Source: a sulfur-oxidizing endosymbiont of Gigantopelta aegis
GTDB lineage: Bacteria; Pseudomonadota; Gammaproteobacteria; GRL18
Direction: 5' to 3'
Assembly: GCF_016097415.1 (NCBI RefSeq)
Contig: NZ_JAEHGE010000001.1
Coordinates: forward strand, 4,108,610 to 4,172,609
DNA: 64,000 bases
Shown here: piece after piece, positions 36,909 through 46,349 of the stretch
Layout of the letters: every line of letters starts with the position of its first letter
Numbering within the stretch: the stretch's first letter is position 1
Translations under genes and position numbers: made by a program
Notes under the pieces: generated by a model
Database searches by the model: none
What the model was told of the DNA's origin: nothing
Seen by the model: only the letters and a program-made list of their open reading frames with translations

Positions 36909-38264
36909 TTAATCTTCGTAATCAATCGAGGCATGATTTTCAAAGCGGGTAAACTGACCAATAAATGTCAGTCTGGCAGTGCCTAAAGGGCCATTACGGT
37001 GCTTACCAATAATAATTTCAGCCGTTCCCTTATCAGGACTATCTTCGTCATAAACTTCATCACGGTAGATAAAAACGATTAAATCCGCATCCTGCTCAAT
37101 CGCACCTGATTCCCGTAAGTCTGACATCACCGGACGTTTATTAGGTCTTTGCTCCAGGCCACGATTAAGCTGTGATAAAGCAATGACTGGCACATTCATT
37201 TCTTTTGCCAGTGCTTTCAAACCACGGGAAATTTCAGAAATTTCATTCACCCGGTTTTCTGAACCACCTTTGACCTGCATTAACTGCAAATAATCCACGA
37301 CAATTAAGCCGATGTTATGCTTGCGCTTCAAGCGCCTGACCCGGGCACGCATTTCTGTGGGAGACAATGCAGGGGTATCATCGATAAATAATTTGGCCTC
37401 ATTCAAGATGGATACAGCAGATGTCAGGCGTGGCCAGTCATCCTCGTCCAATTGTCCCGAACGCACTTTAGTTTGATTGATTCGTCCCAGAGAAGACAAC
37501 ATACGCAAGGTCAGGGATTCAGCGGGCATTTCCATACTGAAAACGGCGACGCCCACACCGGCATCAATGGCTGCATTTTCTGCCAAATTCATCGCAAAGG
37601 TGGTTTTACCCATCGATGGTCGTCCTGCAACAATCACCAAATCGGCGGGTTGCAAGCCGGAAGTCATTTTGTCAAAGTCCGTGAATCCAGAAGGAATTCC
37701 CGTGAACGTTCCCCCGTTTTGAAACAATTCATCAATCCTATCCACGGATTTTTTCAATAATTCCGTCATACTCTTAAAATCATTGCCTGAATTTGCCCCT
37801 TTATCGGCAATTTCAAACACGGTTTTCTCGGCGGCTTCTAAAATATCATCACTCTTACGCCCATCCGGATTAAAGGCACTATCAGCAATTTCATTACCCA
37901 CTTGAATCAATTTTCTCAGTACCGAACGTTCCCGCACGATATCAGAATAAGCCCGGATATTGGAGGCACTGGGGGTGTTATTGACCAAACTCCCCAAATA
38001 GGCCAAGCCACCGGCATCATCAATTTCATTATGTGTTTCAAGACGTTCCGATAGTGTCACCACATCGCAGGGCTTGCCCTCTTCGATTTGCTCACGAATA
38101 GCCTTAAAGATAATGCGGTGATCACGGCGATAAAAATCATCTTCATTAACGATACTGGCAATGTGATCCCAGGATTCATTATTGATCAGCAAACCGCCTA
38201 AAATAGATTGTTCTGCATCAATGGAGTGAGGGGGTAACTTAAGGGCGTCTGTTAATTGATCCAT
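36909..38264 (-). CDS. dnaB: Replicative DNA helicase DnaB
   Basis: 451 residues. N-terminal domain (PPHSIDAEQSILGGLLINN), linker, and RecA-like core with VIVAGRPSMGKTTFAMNLAE (Walker A), GLIVVDYLQLMQVKGG (Walker B), SQLNRGLEQRPNKRPVMSDL, and the terminal KHRNGPLGTARLTF. It unwinds DNA at the fork as a hexamer. No intein is present. Confidence 0.98.
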   Translation of the reverse strand: MDQLTDALKLPPHSIDAEQSILGGLLINNESWDHIASIVNEDDFYRRDHRIIFKAIREQIEEGKPCDVVTLSERLETHNEIDDAGGLAYLGSLVNNTPSASNIRAYSDIVRERSVLRKLIQVGNEIADSAFNPDGRKSDDILEAAEKTVFEIADKGANSGNDFKSMTELLKKSVDRIDELFQNGGTFTGIPSGFTDFDKMTSGLQPADLVIVAGRPSMGKTTFAMNLAENAAIDAGVGVAVFSMEMPAESLTLRMLSSLGRINQTKVRSGQLDEDDWPRLTSAVSILNEAKLFIDDTPALSPTEMRARVRRLKRKHNIGLIVVDYLQLMQVKGGSENRVNEISEISRGLKALAKEMNVPVIALSQLNRGLEQRPNKRPVMSDLRESGAIEQDADLIVFIYRDEVYDEDSPDKGTAEIIIGKHRNGPLGTARLTFIGQFTRFENHASIDYED

Positions 38265-38470
38265 GTTTTACTCTAAAATCTTCAAATCCAGTCATAGCCT
38301 GCCAAGCACTTACAAAAACCATTCACGCAAACTATTCACGTACACTATTTACGCATAAAAAGAGGCAGCTAAATCCAAACGATGAAAAATTGAAAAGTTC
38401 TATTATCGGTTACTCAGACATTTTTACAAGAAATTTTACGGACGAGTTGATATAATCAGACAAAAATAAT

Positions 38471-38646
38471 CCTAAAATAATCAGTTGAATCGTAGCGAGA
38501 GCGACTTAGGTGCTAAAGATTAAGGGTTTTACAGGTTATTTTGGCTTTATTCGTAGTCACCCTACGGGTGAAGTCAAAATGTTCTGGAAAATCCTTAAGA
38601 TTCAGTGCATAAGGCGGTCGCAGTAGGTTCAACTGATTTTTTTAGG
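38471..38646. mobile_element. MITE, 176 bp, CCTAAAA...TTTTAGG family
   Basis: The ends CCTAAAATAATCAGTTGAAT and (reverse) CCTAAAAAAATCAGTTGAAC are imperfect terminal inverted repeats. The inside folds further (TTAAGGGTTTTACAGG against CTGGAAAATCCTTAA). The target duplication ATAAT flanks it (38466-38470 and 38647-38651). No coding capacity. Copies also lie at 15971, 56773 (split) and 59529. Confidence 0.92.
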
Positions 38647-38704
38647 ATAATACAACATAGAGTAAAGCTCTTCTATTTGATTTAGATTACTGGCTATTAA
38701 CCCA

Positions 38705-39442
38705 TTGAAAATAAAATATTTATTCAAAAACAACAAAGGACGTGATTTCGTCTTTGGCGATCTACATGGTTGTTTTGGGCTATTGGAAAAAAAGCTCGCA
38801 GAGGTTAATCTTGATAGCGCTCAGGATCGGCTATTCAGCGTCGGCGATATCATTGATCGCGGTCCAGAATCAACCAGAGCACTGGACTATCTGAATAGTA
38901 GCTGGTTCTATTGTATTCGTGGCAATCATGAGCAAATGTTTCTTGACTGGTGCTCTGAAAACACCCCCATTTATCGCAATGATGCTTTCCGCTTTCACAT
39001 GCACAATGGCGGGCTCTGGGTGGCCAATTATCTGGGTATACACATCCAAAAACTAGCCGATGACATTCAACACGAAGACCCCATTACTGAAATTTATCCC
39101 GCCTTAAAACGCTGGGTAAATGCCATTGAAAAACTGCCCTATGCCATTGAGATTAAATCACCGACAAAAACCATTGGCATCGTACACGCTGAAATCCCTG
39201 AGCAAGTAAAATGGCCCTCATTGGAAGCCGAATTAAACAAAACCAATGTGTTATATAGTATTCTATTCTCACGCAAGTATATTTTTTCATCCAAGCGCAA
39301 AAAATACCGCATCGATGGTGTCGATGAAATCTATTGTGGTCATACCATTGTCGATATGCCGCAAAAAAAAGGCAATATCAATTACATTGACACCGGTGCT
39401 TATTCGCATCAAAATTTGACCTTGATAGAATTACCTTCTTAA
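38705..39442 (+). CDS. Metallophosphoesterase (PphA/ApaH-like)
   Basis: 245 residues from TTG 38705; no in-frame ATG is near. Calcineurin-like signature: FGDLHGCFGLLE (GDxHG), VGDIIDRGPES (GDxxDRG), IRGNHEQMFLDW (GNHE), and GHTIVDMPQKKG near the end. This matches PrpA/PphA-type Ser/Thr phosphatases, though a nucleotide hydrolase role is possible. First gene of a four-gene run. Confidence 0.88.
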   Translation: MKIKYLFKNNKGRDFVFGDLHGCFGLLEKKLAEVNLDSAQDRLFSVGDIIDRGPESTRALDYLNSSWFYCIRGNHEQMFLDWCSENTPIYRNDAFRFHMHNGGLWVANYLGIHIQKLADDIQHEDPITEIYPALKRWVNAIEKLPYAIEIKSPTKTIGIVHAEIPEQVKWPSLEAELNKTNVLYSILFSRKYIFSSKRKKYRIDGVDEIYCGHTIVDMPQKKGNINYIDTGAYSHQNLTLIELPS

Positions 39443-39461
39443 AATAAACGGGCACGGAAGC

Positions 39462-39950
39462 ATGAAGATAAATAGTCAGTATTTAAAAAAATTCATCATT
39501 AGCACGCTCAGCCTCTTTTTTCTCCTACCGAGTATCAATATGGCCGAAATACATCACCAAAAAACAGCCTCACCACCCTCATTAGACCAACAACTCCCCC
39601 CCTGTCCAGACAAACCTAATTGCATTAATAGTGAATACCCTGATGATAAAGCGCATTATCTTGCTCCTCTAAATTATCCTGAAGCAAACAAGGCGCAAGT
39701 CATGACCTTGGCAGAAACCATCATCAAAAAAATGGGTGGCGAAATTGTTTTTGCAGATCAGCATTATCTTAAAGCCCTGTTTAGCTCACGCATATTCGGC
39801 TTTATTGATGACTTTGAACTCCGCTTAGAGAGTGCTAGCAAACAAGTGCATATACGCTCTGCATCACGCACAGGCTATAGTGATTTTGGTGTCAACAAAC
39901 GTCGCGTCAAAGAATTTTCTCAACAGTTTAAGCAACAAATAACCCCATAA
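39462..39950 (+). CDS. DUF1499 family protein
   Basis: 162 residues with an N-terminal hydrophobic segment (FIISTLSLFFLLPSINMA) that may be a signal peptide. It has the DUF1499 features CPDKPNCINSEYPD and FSSRIFGFIDDFELRLE, HIRSASRTGYSDFGVNKRRV. Function unknown; it acts outside the cytoplasm or at the membrane. It follows the phosphatase by 19 bp. Confidence 0.87.
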   Translation: MKINSQYLKKFIISTLSLFFLLPSINMAEIHHQKTASPPSLDQQLPPCPDKPNCINSEYPDDKAHYLAPLNYPEANKAQVMTLAETIIKKMGGEIVFADQHYLKALFSSRIFGFIDDFELRLESASKQVHIRSASRTGYSDFGVNKRRVKEFSQQFKQQITP

Positions 39951-39962
39951 GAGCCCTATCTC

Positions 39963-40559
39963 ATGAATAAAAAAAGCATCCAGGAAACCATTGAAACAGT
40001 CATTAATCTCATGGCGGCCTCAGCCATGACTGCGCCCAAAACTGGCGGCAAAGACTGTCTGGAAATTGTTGCTCTCACTGATCCCGATGACTTAAAACGT
40101 GTCGCTGATGAAATGCGCAACTATGCTCACAATAGTTCCAAAGAGAATTATTGGCATCGTGATGCAGCCAATACTGAAAATGCTCAAGGGGTTTTATTAA
40201 TTGGCCTTGCTGGCCCTGTGACGGCCGGATATGACTGTGGTGGTTGCGGCTTTCGCACTTGCAAAGAGTTTGAAAATGAACGCGAGTTAAAAGAATTTGA
40301 AATGGGTTATACCGGCCCGCACTGCATTATGCGCATGATGGATATTGGTGTTGCTCTGGCCTCTGCCGCCAAACAAGCCAGCCTGTTCAATGTTGACAAT
40401 CGCGTACAACAACGCGTGGGTGCAGCAGCCCGTGCTTTGGGCTATATTGATTGCGAAGTTGCCATGGGTATTCCTGTCAGCATCAGTGGCAAAAGTATTT
40501 TCTATGATCGTAAAACCCTCAGCAAGAAAAACCTAGCTGATATGAAAGCAAATGCTTAA
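39963..40559 (+). CDS. DUF2148 ferredoxin-domain protein
   Basis: 198 residues with a Cys cluster: YDCGGCGFRTCKEF and YTGPHCIMRMMD give the spacing of the DUF2148 'ferredoxin domain' family. The rest (SLFNVDNRVQQRVGAAARAL, VAMGIPVSISGKSIFYDR) is typical. Probably an iron-sulfur protein of unknown partner. It lies 12 bp after the DUF1499 gene. Confidence 0.88.
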   Translation: MNKKSIQETIETVINLMAASAMTAPKTGGKDCLEIVALTDPDDLKRVADEMRNYAHNSSKENYWHRDAANTENAQGVLLIGLAGPVTAGYDCGGCGFRTCKEFENERELKEFEMGYTGPHCIMRMMDIGVALASAAKQASLFNVDNRVQQRVGAAARALGYIDCEVAMGIPVSISGKSIFYDRKTLSKKNLADMKANA

Positions 40560-40598
40560 TTATTCTTAACCCTAAACTCCATAACCCCATAACAGCCC

Positions 40599-41198
40599 AT
40601 GCACAATCCACTGAAACGGCCTATTCTTGACTTGCTCAAAGCATCATCGGCACCGGTCAAGGAATATGAATTACATAGTCTGCTCAAGGCCGGTGAACAA
40701 GGCTCAGCCTTTGCCCAGTTTATCACCAATTGCAGTAATGAATTACGCCTGTTTCGACAACACTTTCTGGTCATGAATGCTCTTTATCAATTGCATGATG
40801 AACTCTTAAGTGAGGGCTTTTATTTACAAATATCCGCCTTGGAAATCCAACTACAAGCCCTGCCTGAAAACACCACACAGGCAAATGAGATCAGTAAGGA
40901 GAGTGGATTTCAAAAACTCAGTGCTTATTATCAAGACTGGCAACACTTTAATCGCACTGATGATCAGGAAGTTGCCAATTTATTACAGCAATTCTGGACA
41001 AAATATCTGGCCAATGATGAAAAATCCCAGGCACTAGCCTGTCTTGACTTAGCAGAGGATAGCAGCTGGCCTGAGATTCAAAAAAAATATCGCCAGCTCT
41101 GCCAACAACACCATCCCGATAAAGGTGGCGATAGTCTTTATTTTTTATCCATTCGTCAGGCTTATGATAATCTCAAGTGCTTATTTAATGGCTTATAA
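40599..41198 (+). CDS. DnaJ-related protein with C-terminal J domain
   Basis: 199 residues. The N-terminal DNAJ-related domain (HSLLKAGEQGSAFAQFITNC, LFRQHFLVMNALYQLHDEL) precedes a C-terminal J domain (SSWPEIQKKYRQLCQQHHPDKGGDS), with the HPD tripeptide needed to stimulate DnaK. Likely a dedicated Hsp40 co-chaperone. Last gene of the run from 38705. Confidence 0.88.
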   Translation: MHNPLKRPILDLLKASSAPVKEYELHSLLKAGEQGSAFAQFITNCSNELRLFRQHFLVMNALYQLHDELLSEGFYLQISALEIQLQALPENTTQANEISKESGFQKLSAYYQDWQHFNRTDDQEVANLLQQFWTKYLANDEKSQALACLDLAEDSSWPEIQKKYRQLCQQHHPDKGGDSLYFLSIRQAYDNLKCLFNGL

Positions 41199-41208
41199 AG
41201 ACTCTTTA

Positions 41209-41289
41209 TTGATGCACTTCGTGCCTCAATCATACCCTGAAAATGACACTCCAAGTAGGATGCTGCTGAGGCACGAAGCACATCAATTC
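41209..41289. repeat. Palindromic repeat of the GAGGCACGAAGC family
   Basis: TTGATGCACTTCGTGCCTCA and TGAGGCACGAAGCACATCAA form the arms, with a CCCT/AGGAT extension. The core resembles the hairpins at about 22881 and 46212. Confidence 0.75.
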
Positions 41290-41321
41290 CATTAATTATT
41301 AGCACCAAAATGAGCTAAGAA

Positions 41322-43307
41322 ATGACTACAATAGAACAACCCTTGCAACAATCTCTAAAACAATCCCTACAAGAGCACTTTGGCTTCACATCACTACGCC
41401 CCGGACAACAGGAAGTCATTCAGGCCATAATGAAGGGTCAATCAGCCGCCGCTATTTTTCCAACGGGTTCAGGCAAGTCATTATGCTATCAACTGCCCGC
41501 ATTAATGCTACCCAAGCTAACGCTGGTTATTTCCCCCTTACTGGCACTTATGAAAGATCAAATTGAATTTTTAAAAGCACATAATATCAATGCTGCCAGC
41601 ATCGATTCATCACAAAATCGGGAAGATGCTAATCAGATCATGCAGGGCGTGCGTAATGGACAAGTAAAAATACTCATGATTTCTGTCGAGCGGCTCAAAA
41701 ATGAGCGCTTTAGAGAGTTCATTAAACACATTCCAATTTCATTACTCGTCATTGACGAAGCACATTGTATTTCCGAATGGGGTCATAACTTTCGGCCAGA
41801 CTACATGAAGTTACCCATTTATCAAAAAGAATTTAACATCCCTCAAGTGTTACTATTGACCGCCACAGCAACCACCCATGTGATCGAAGACATGTCACGT
41901 GAATTTCAAATTTCTCCCGACAATATTATCAGCACCGGCTTTTATCGCAATAATCTCAAGCTACTGGTGCAGCCCTGTGAGCAACAAGATAAACTCAAAT
42001 TTTTGGCACAATACCTCAATCAACATCAGGGCGAAGCCAGTATTGTTTATGTCACCTTACAAAAAACAGCCGAAGATATCAGTCAATGGCTCAAGCAACA
42101 GAACATCAATGCCGAAGCTTATCATGCAGGCTTGAAAAGTGATGTGCGCGAAAACATTCAAGAACGTTTTATGCAGTCTTCTGAACAACAAACAGGACAA
42201 TGCATTATTGCCACCATCGCCTTTGGCATGGGTATTGATAAAAATAATATACGCCATATTATTCATTATGACTTACCTAAATCCATCGAAAATTATGCCC
42301 AGGAAATCGGTCGTGCAGGACGTGATGGTCAGCCTGCCAATTGTCTTTTATTAGGTAATTTAAGCGGCCTGAATATTCTGGAAAATTTTGTTTATGGCGA
42401 TACGCCCGAGCTAGCCGGTATCAAAGTTATTCTTCATGACATCCAGCAAGCCGACCAACAAACACCCGGGGTATGGGAAGTCCTAGCCTATCCCCTTTCA
42501 GGGCAAAGTAATATTCGCCAATTGGCTTTAAAAACACTGATTGTGTATTTAGAAATTGCCGGAATTCTTAAAGCAAAATACAGTTTTTTTGCTGAGTATA
42601 AATTTAAATTACTCCTCCCCGAAGAACAATTATTAGACCAGTTCAAAGGTGAACGGCAAACTTTTTTACAAGCGATTTTAAACAATAGTCAACATTCAAG
42701 AGTCTGGTCAACATTGGACTTAGAAAAACTACAAAGCAATTATCCAAGCGATAGGCAACGGGTGATTGTCGCCTTGGATTATTTGCATGAAAAAGGCTGG
42801 CTTGAACTAGAAAGCAAGCAAATGACCGATGTTTATCAAATTTTAAATAGTCAGTTTGATATCAATGAATTAGCCGAACAATTAAGCCAAAAGTTCAAAC
42901 AAAAAGAACAGAATCAGATACACCGCCTTAAGGAAATGCTGGCACTTTTTCAGTCATCTCAATGTATCAGTCAACAATTGGCCGTCTATTTTTCTGATCA
43001 ACAACTCAGCCAGCCCTGTGGACATTGCTCAGTTTGTCTTGGCCAACATCAGCCCTGGCCTGAAGCCGCAGCATTACCTGAACTAGCCATTGAACAATTA
43101 CAAAGCATCGCTAAGGATCTGAATCATCTCGTACAGGAACACTTCAAACAGGATGCTTCAATTGATTTGCTCAGCCGCTATCTCTGTGGCATCACCGTCC
43201 CTTGGCTGACGAAAATAAAAGCACGTAAGCTGGGGTATTTTGGTCGTTATGAACAGTATTCGTATGAAGCTATTCGTGCCAGCCTGAACCAACTTGAGCG
43301 TTTATGA
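41322..43307 (+). CDS. RecQ-family ATP-dependent DNA helicase
   Basis: 661 residues. GFTSLRPGQQEVIQ, IFPTGSGKSLCYQLPA (Walker A), VIDEAHCISEWGHNFRPDY, TIAFGMGIDKNNIRH and EIGRAGRDGQPANC define a RecQ helicase. The C-terminal part holds a CGHCSVC zinc cluster but no recognisable HRDC. It is distinct from the exonuclease fusion at the left edge, so the genome has at least two RecQ-type enzymes. Confidence 0.93.
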   Translation: MTTIEQPLQQSLKQSLQEHFGFTSLRPGQQEVIQAIMKGQSAAAIFPTGSGKSLCYQLPALMLPKLTLVISPLLALMKDQIEFLKAHNINAASIDSSQNREDANQIMQGVRNGQVKILMISVERLKNERFREFIKHIPISLLVIDEAHCISEWGHNFRPDYMKLPIYQKEFNIPQVLLLTATATTHVIEDMSREFQISPDNIISTGFYRNNLKLLVQPCEQQDKLKFLAQYLNQHQGEASIVYVTLQKTAEDISQWLKQQNINAEAYHAGLKSDVRENIQERFMQSSEQQTGQCIIATIAFGMGIDKNNIRHIIHYDLPKSIENYAQEIGRAGRDGQPANCLLLGNLSGLNILENFVYGDTPELAGIKVILHDIQQADQQTPGVWEVLAYPLSGQSNIRQLALKTLIVYLEIAGILKAKYSFFAEYKFKLLLPEEQLLDQFKGERQTFLQAILNNSQHSRVWSTLDLEKLQSNYPSDRQRVIVALDYLHEKGWLELESKQMTDVYQILNSQFDINELAEQLSQKFKQKEQNQIHRLKEMLALFQSSQCISQQLAVYFSDQQLSQPCGHCSVCLGQHQPWPEAAALPELAIEQLQSIAKDLNHLVQEHFKQDASIDLLSRYLCGITVPWLTKIKARKLGYFGRYEQYSYEAIRASLNQLERL

Positions 43308-44261
43308 TGCTTTGAGCCATCCATTATACTTGGAAATAGCCATACGCCCCATAACCCCTGCCACCTCTTTTAATTGGTAACGTTGTTTCATATTGCAGTC
43401 ATTGCATAGCTCTGGACGCAAGACCATTTTTTCACGTTGAGCTAACACCTCATCAATGGATAAATCATTAATGTGACCAATCGCATGTTGATGAGTAATA
43501 TTATTATAGCAATAAAGATACTCACCACTGGAGCTGATAAACAAATCACTATTTCGCGGAATACATTTGAATTTATTTTTCACATATTGCTTGGCAATGT
43601 CTTTGATCGAAGGTACAAAGTCCAACTCCTGTGAGTGCAATGAATATTGCTTGATGAGTTGACGTAAACGCTGGCTATCTTGCTGATGTTCGACATGATC
43701 ATCTTCAGCACGATTGTAGAGTGTAGGCGACATGGTTAATAATTTAACCCCCTGCGCTTTTAACCATGCGATGGTTTCCGGCAAGGTGTCCAAACATTCA
43801 CTCATTGGGGTCAGGCTAATGCCTAGTTGAGTTTTTTTAAAGGTTTTTTGAGCAAGCGTAATATTCGCTTTCACCCGTTCATGATCGAGCTTGGCATGCA
43901 CACGGTTATAAACCTCTTTATTGATACTTGAAAAAGAAATGACCAACAACTCAATGCGACCATCAAGGTGTTTTAAACGGGCTTCATCTAATTGCTGACC
44001 ATTAGAGACCATATCAAAGCGGCCGGGATGTTCACCTATCTGAGTAACAAAATGCATAAACTCTGGATGTGTCGTTGGCTCACCATAACCGGCAATCACC
44101 GTACGAAACACTCTGTCTGGTGATATTCGCCTCAACGCCTGAGCGAAGTTCTCACGCGTCATGAGCTGAGGGTGTGCAATTAAATGTTGTGGACACATTA
44201 AACAACGCGCATTACACTTGCTGGTCCACTCCATATTCACAGCCAATTGATAAGGCTTCAC
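43302..44261 (-). CDS. Radical SAM / SPASM-type protein
   Basis: 319 residues. CNARCLMCPQHLI supplies the CX3CX2C cluster for a [4Fe-4S] centre and S-adenosylmethionine cleavage. FRTVIAGYGEPTTHPEF is the usual GGE-like motif. The C-terminal Cys residues (CIPRNSDLF, LYCYNNITHQ, LCNDCNMKQ) suggest an auxiliary SPASM-like cluster. Substrate unknown. It overlaps the recQ end by 6 bp in convergent orientation. Confidence 0.88.
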   Translation of the reverse strand: MKPYQLAVNMEWTSKCNARCLMCPQHLIAHPQLMTRENFAQALRRISPDRVFRTVIAGYGEPTTHPEFMHFVTQIGEHPGRFDMVSNGQQLDEARLKHLDGRIELLVISFSSINKEVYNRVHAKLDHERVKANITLAQKTFKKTQLGISLTPMSECLDTLPETIAWLKAQGVKLLTMSPTLYNRAEDDHVEHQQDSQRLRQLIKQYSLHSQELDFVPSIKDIAKQYVKNKFKCIPRNSDLFISSSGEYLYCYNNITHQHAIGHINDLSIDEVLAQREKMVLRPELCNDCNMKQRYQLKEVAGVMGRMAISKYNGWLKAS

Positions 44262-44401
44262 AATTAATCTCCTATTCCATCAGATACTATGCCGATATAG
44301 CTTTAATATTTAGCATTGTAAATAGTGTACTGGGCAAAGATTAAAATAACCTTAAATAAACTGGGAATTTAACAAAAAAAGTAACTATTTGGTATAAACC
44401 C

Positions 44402-44514
44402 GTATCCGGTCGAGCTGTTTGTCTTTACTGGGTCGCTCAAGCACATCCATGTGACGCTTTAAGAAAACATCCTGTTTTCAAAACCCTGTAAAGACAAACA
44501 GCTCAACCGGATAC
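44402..44514. repeat. 27-bp-arm inverted repeat
   Basis: GTATCCGGTCGAGCTGTTTG(TCTTTAC) at 44402-44428 pairs with 44488-44514, with one mismatch. The sequence just before, TATAAACCC, and the arm resemble 23018-23051. It lies between two minus-strand genes. Confidence 0.85.
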
Positions 44515-44557
44515 TCTATACATGCTTTAAAATTTACTGAATAGTTACCAAAAATAT

Positions 44558-46084
44558 TTACTCAGGTAAAAATCGATGTTTTAAATGAGCAATATAATAT
44601 TGAGAATTTAACTTTTCGCCCGTTGCATGCACCATCAAGCCATCAATATCAAAAAAACTTCCCTGCGACCAGATCTTATCTTGCTGCCATTGATTCAAGG
44701 TAGTAAATTTTCCTGCCGCGATGTTTTGGCTTAAATCCGGTATTGCCTTATCAGCCGCTGCATACATTTGTGCGGCATTCATTGCCCCTAAGGTATAAGA
44801 GGGAAAATATCCCAAGCTACCATCCGTCCAATGAATATCCTGCATACAGCCATCCTTATCATTACCTGCTGTTGAGATACCGAGGTAATGTTGCATTTTT
44901 TCATCCCAGATCTCCGGTAATTCTTTCACCGTGAGCGTTTCATTGATCAAAGCCTTTTCAATCTCATAACGCAAAATAACATGTAGCGGATAAGTCACTT
45001 CATCTGCATTCACTCGAATAAAATCAGGCTTCACACGATTGTTCAGTTTAAATAAATTCTCCGCAGTCCAACATTGCTTATCGCCTTGCTCATGGGCAAG
45101 AAACTGTTGAATAATCGGCGCAGCAAACTGTAAAAACGGCTGACTTCGGGCAATTTGCATTTCTTGAAACAAACTCTGGCTTTCATGAATGCCCATGCCT
45201 CTGGCAGCACCCACAGGCTGATTAAGCCATTGCTTGGGTAAGCCCTGTTCATATTTCGCATGACCCGTCTCATGTAATACGCCCATTAAACTTTCACTGA
45301 AATCAGTTTCACAATAGCGGGTGGTAATACGCACGTCTTCTGGCACACCACCACAAAAAGGGTGATGGCTCACATCCAGTCGTCCATGGTCGAAGTTAAA
45401 CCCCACTTCTGACATTAATCTCAAGCCCAGTTTGCGCTGTGACTCAATGGAAAATGAACCATCGATTTGAATCAGTGGCTCATCCGCCTGCCTAGCCACG
45501 ACCTGTTGAATAAAATCCGGTAGAAAGTCCACCAGTTCAGAAAAAATCAGATCAATTGCTGCGCTACGTTGTCCCGGCTCATATAAATCCAGCAGCGCAT
45601 CATAGGGTGATAATGAAGTGGCTGCCGCCCGTTGCTGTGACTCCTCTATTGTGAGGCGAATAACGGCTTGCAAGAGTGGTTGAAAATCCTGCCAGTTATT
45701 TTCGCCACGCAAACTACGCCATGCCTGTTCACATTCTGACCCCGCCAATGCTTTTGCCTTAACCAAATCACTGCTGATGCTGGTGGCATTGAGCCATAAA
45801 CGGTGCATCTCGCGTAAATTGGCCTGTTGCCAGTCAGACAAAGCCGTTTGTTGTTCCTGTGCCAGATGAATAAGATCACCGGTACGAGATTCACTGAGCA
45901 ACTCATTCATCATGACACTGACTTCTGCTAGGGCTTCGCCACGTGCCTGACTACCACCCGCAGGCATCATTGCCGCCATATCCCAATGAGCTATAGAGGC
46001 CAGATGTTGTAATTGATAAATGCGGTTAAATAAATGTTCTAATTGTGTATAAGGTAATTGACTCATATTCTGTGCTCTGGTCAT
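44558..46084 (-). CDS. M32 carboxypeptidase (Taq-type)
   Basis: 508 residues. The zinc motif is MGVLHETGHAKYEQGL (HEXXH variant HETGH). The family features GMGIHESQSLFQEMQIARS and NNRVKPDFIRVNADEVTYPL are present, and YYIAHLKHRFLP is near the end. It removes C-terminal residues from peptides in the cytosol. An inner start at MSQLPYTQLEHLF (46066) is possible. It is divergent from the WYL gene. Confidence 0.94.
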   Translation of the reverse strand: MTRAQNMSQLPYTQLEHLFNRIYQLQHLASIAHWDMAAMMPAGGSQARGEALAEVSVMMNELLSESRTGDLIHLAQEQQTALSDWQQANLREMHRLWLNATSISSDLVKAKALAGSECEQAWRSLRGENNWQDFQPLLQAVIRLTIEESQQRAAATSLSPYDALLDLYEPGQRSAAIDLIFSELVDFLPDFIQQVVARQADEPLIQIDGSFSIESQRKLGLRLMSEVGFNFDHGRLDVSHHPFCGGVPEDVRITTRYCETDFSESLMGVLHETGHAKYEQGLPKQWLNQPVGAARGMGIHESQSLFQEMQIARSQPFLQFAAPIIQQFLAHEQGDKQCWTAENLFKLNNRVKPDFIRVNADEVTYPLHVILRYEIEKALINETLTVKELPEIWDEKMQHYLGISTAGNDKDGCMQDIHWTDGSLGYFPSYTLGAMNAAQMYAAADKAIPDLSQNIAAGKFTTLNQWQQDKIWSQGSFFDIDGLMVHATGEKLNSQYYIAHLKHRFLPE

Positions 46085-46211
46085 TTTGTGAACGGATATT
46101 TCTTAATGAAAACATCATAACATACACTACTCATTTTGATGATATTTTTAAATCATATTGAAAACCATCCAACATTTCGCTATGATTGAACTTAAACCGA
46201 TATTGCTTTTT

Positions 46212-46294
46212 TGTAGGATGTGGTGAGGCACGAACCGCATCGGAGAAGTCTGTTTAAAGCCATTGATGCGGTTCGTGCCTCACCACATCCTACA
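46212..46294. repeat. Perfect 30-bp inverted repeat
   Basis: Arms 46212-46241 (TGTAGGATGTGGTGAGGCAC...GCATC) and 46265-46294 are perfect complements around a 23-base loop. The motif belongs to the same family as the repeats at about 22881 and 41209. It is located between divergent genes. Confidence 0.92.
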
Positions 46295-46349
46295 TTTTAA
46301 GTATAAAACCAATTTTATCTGTCCCAAATTTTAAAGCAAACAAAATTAG

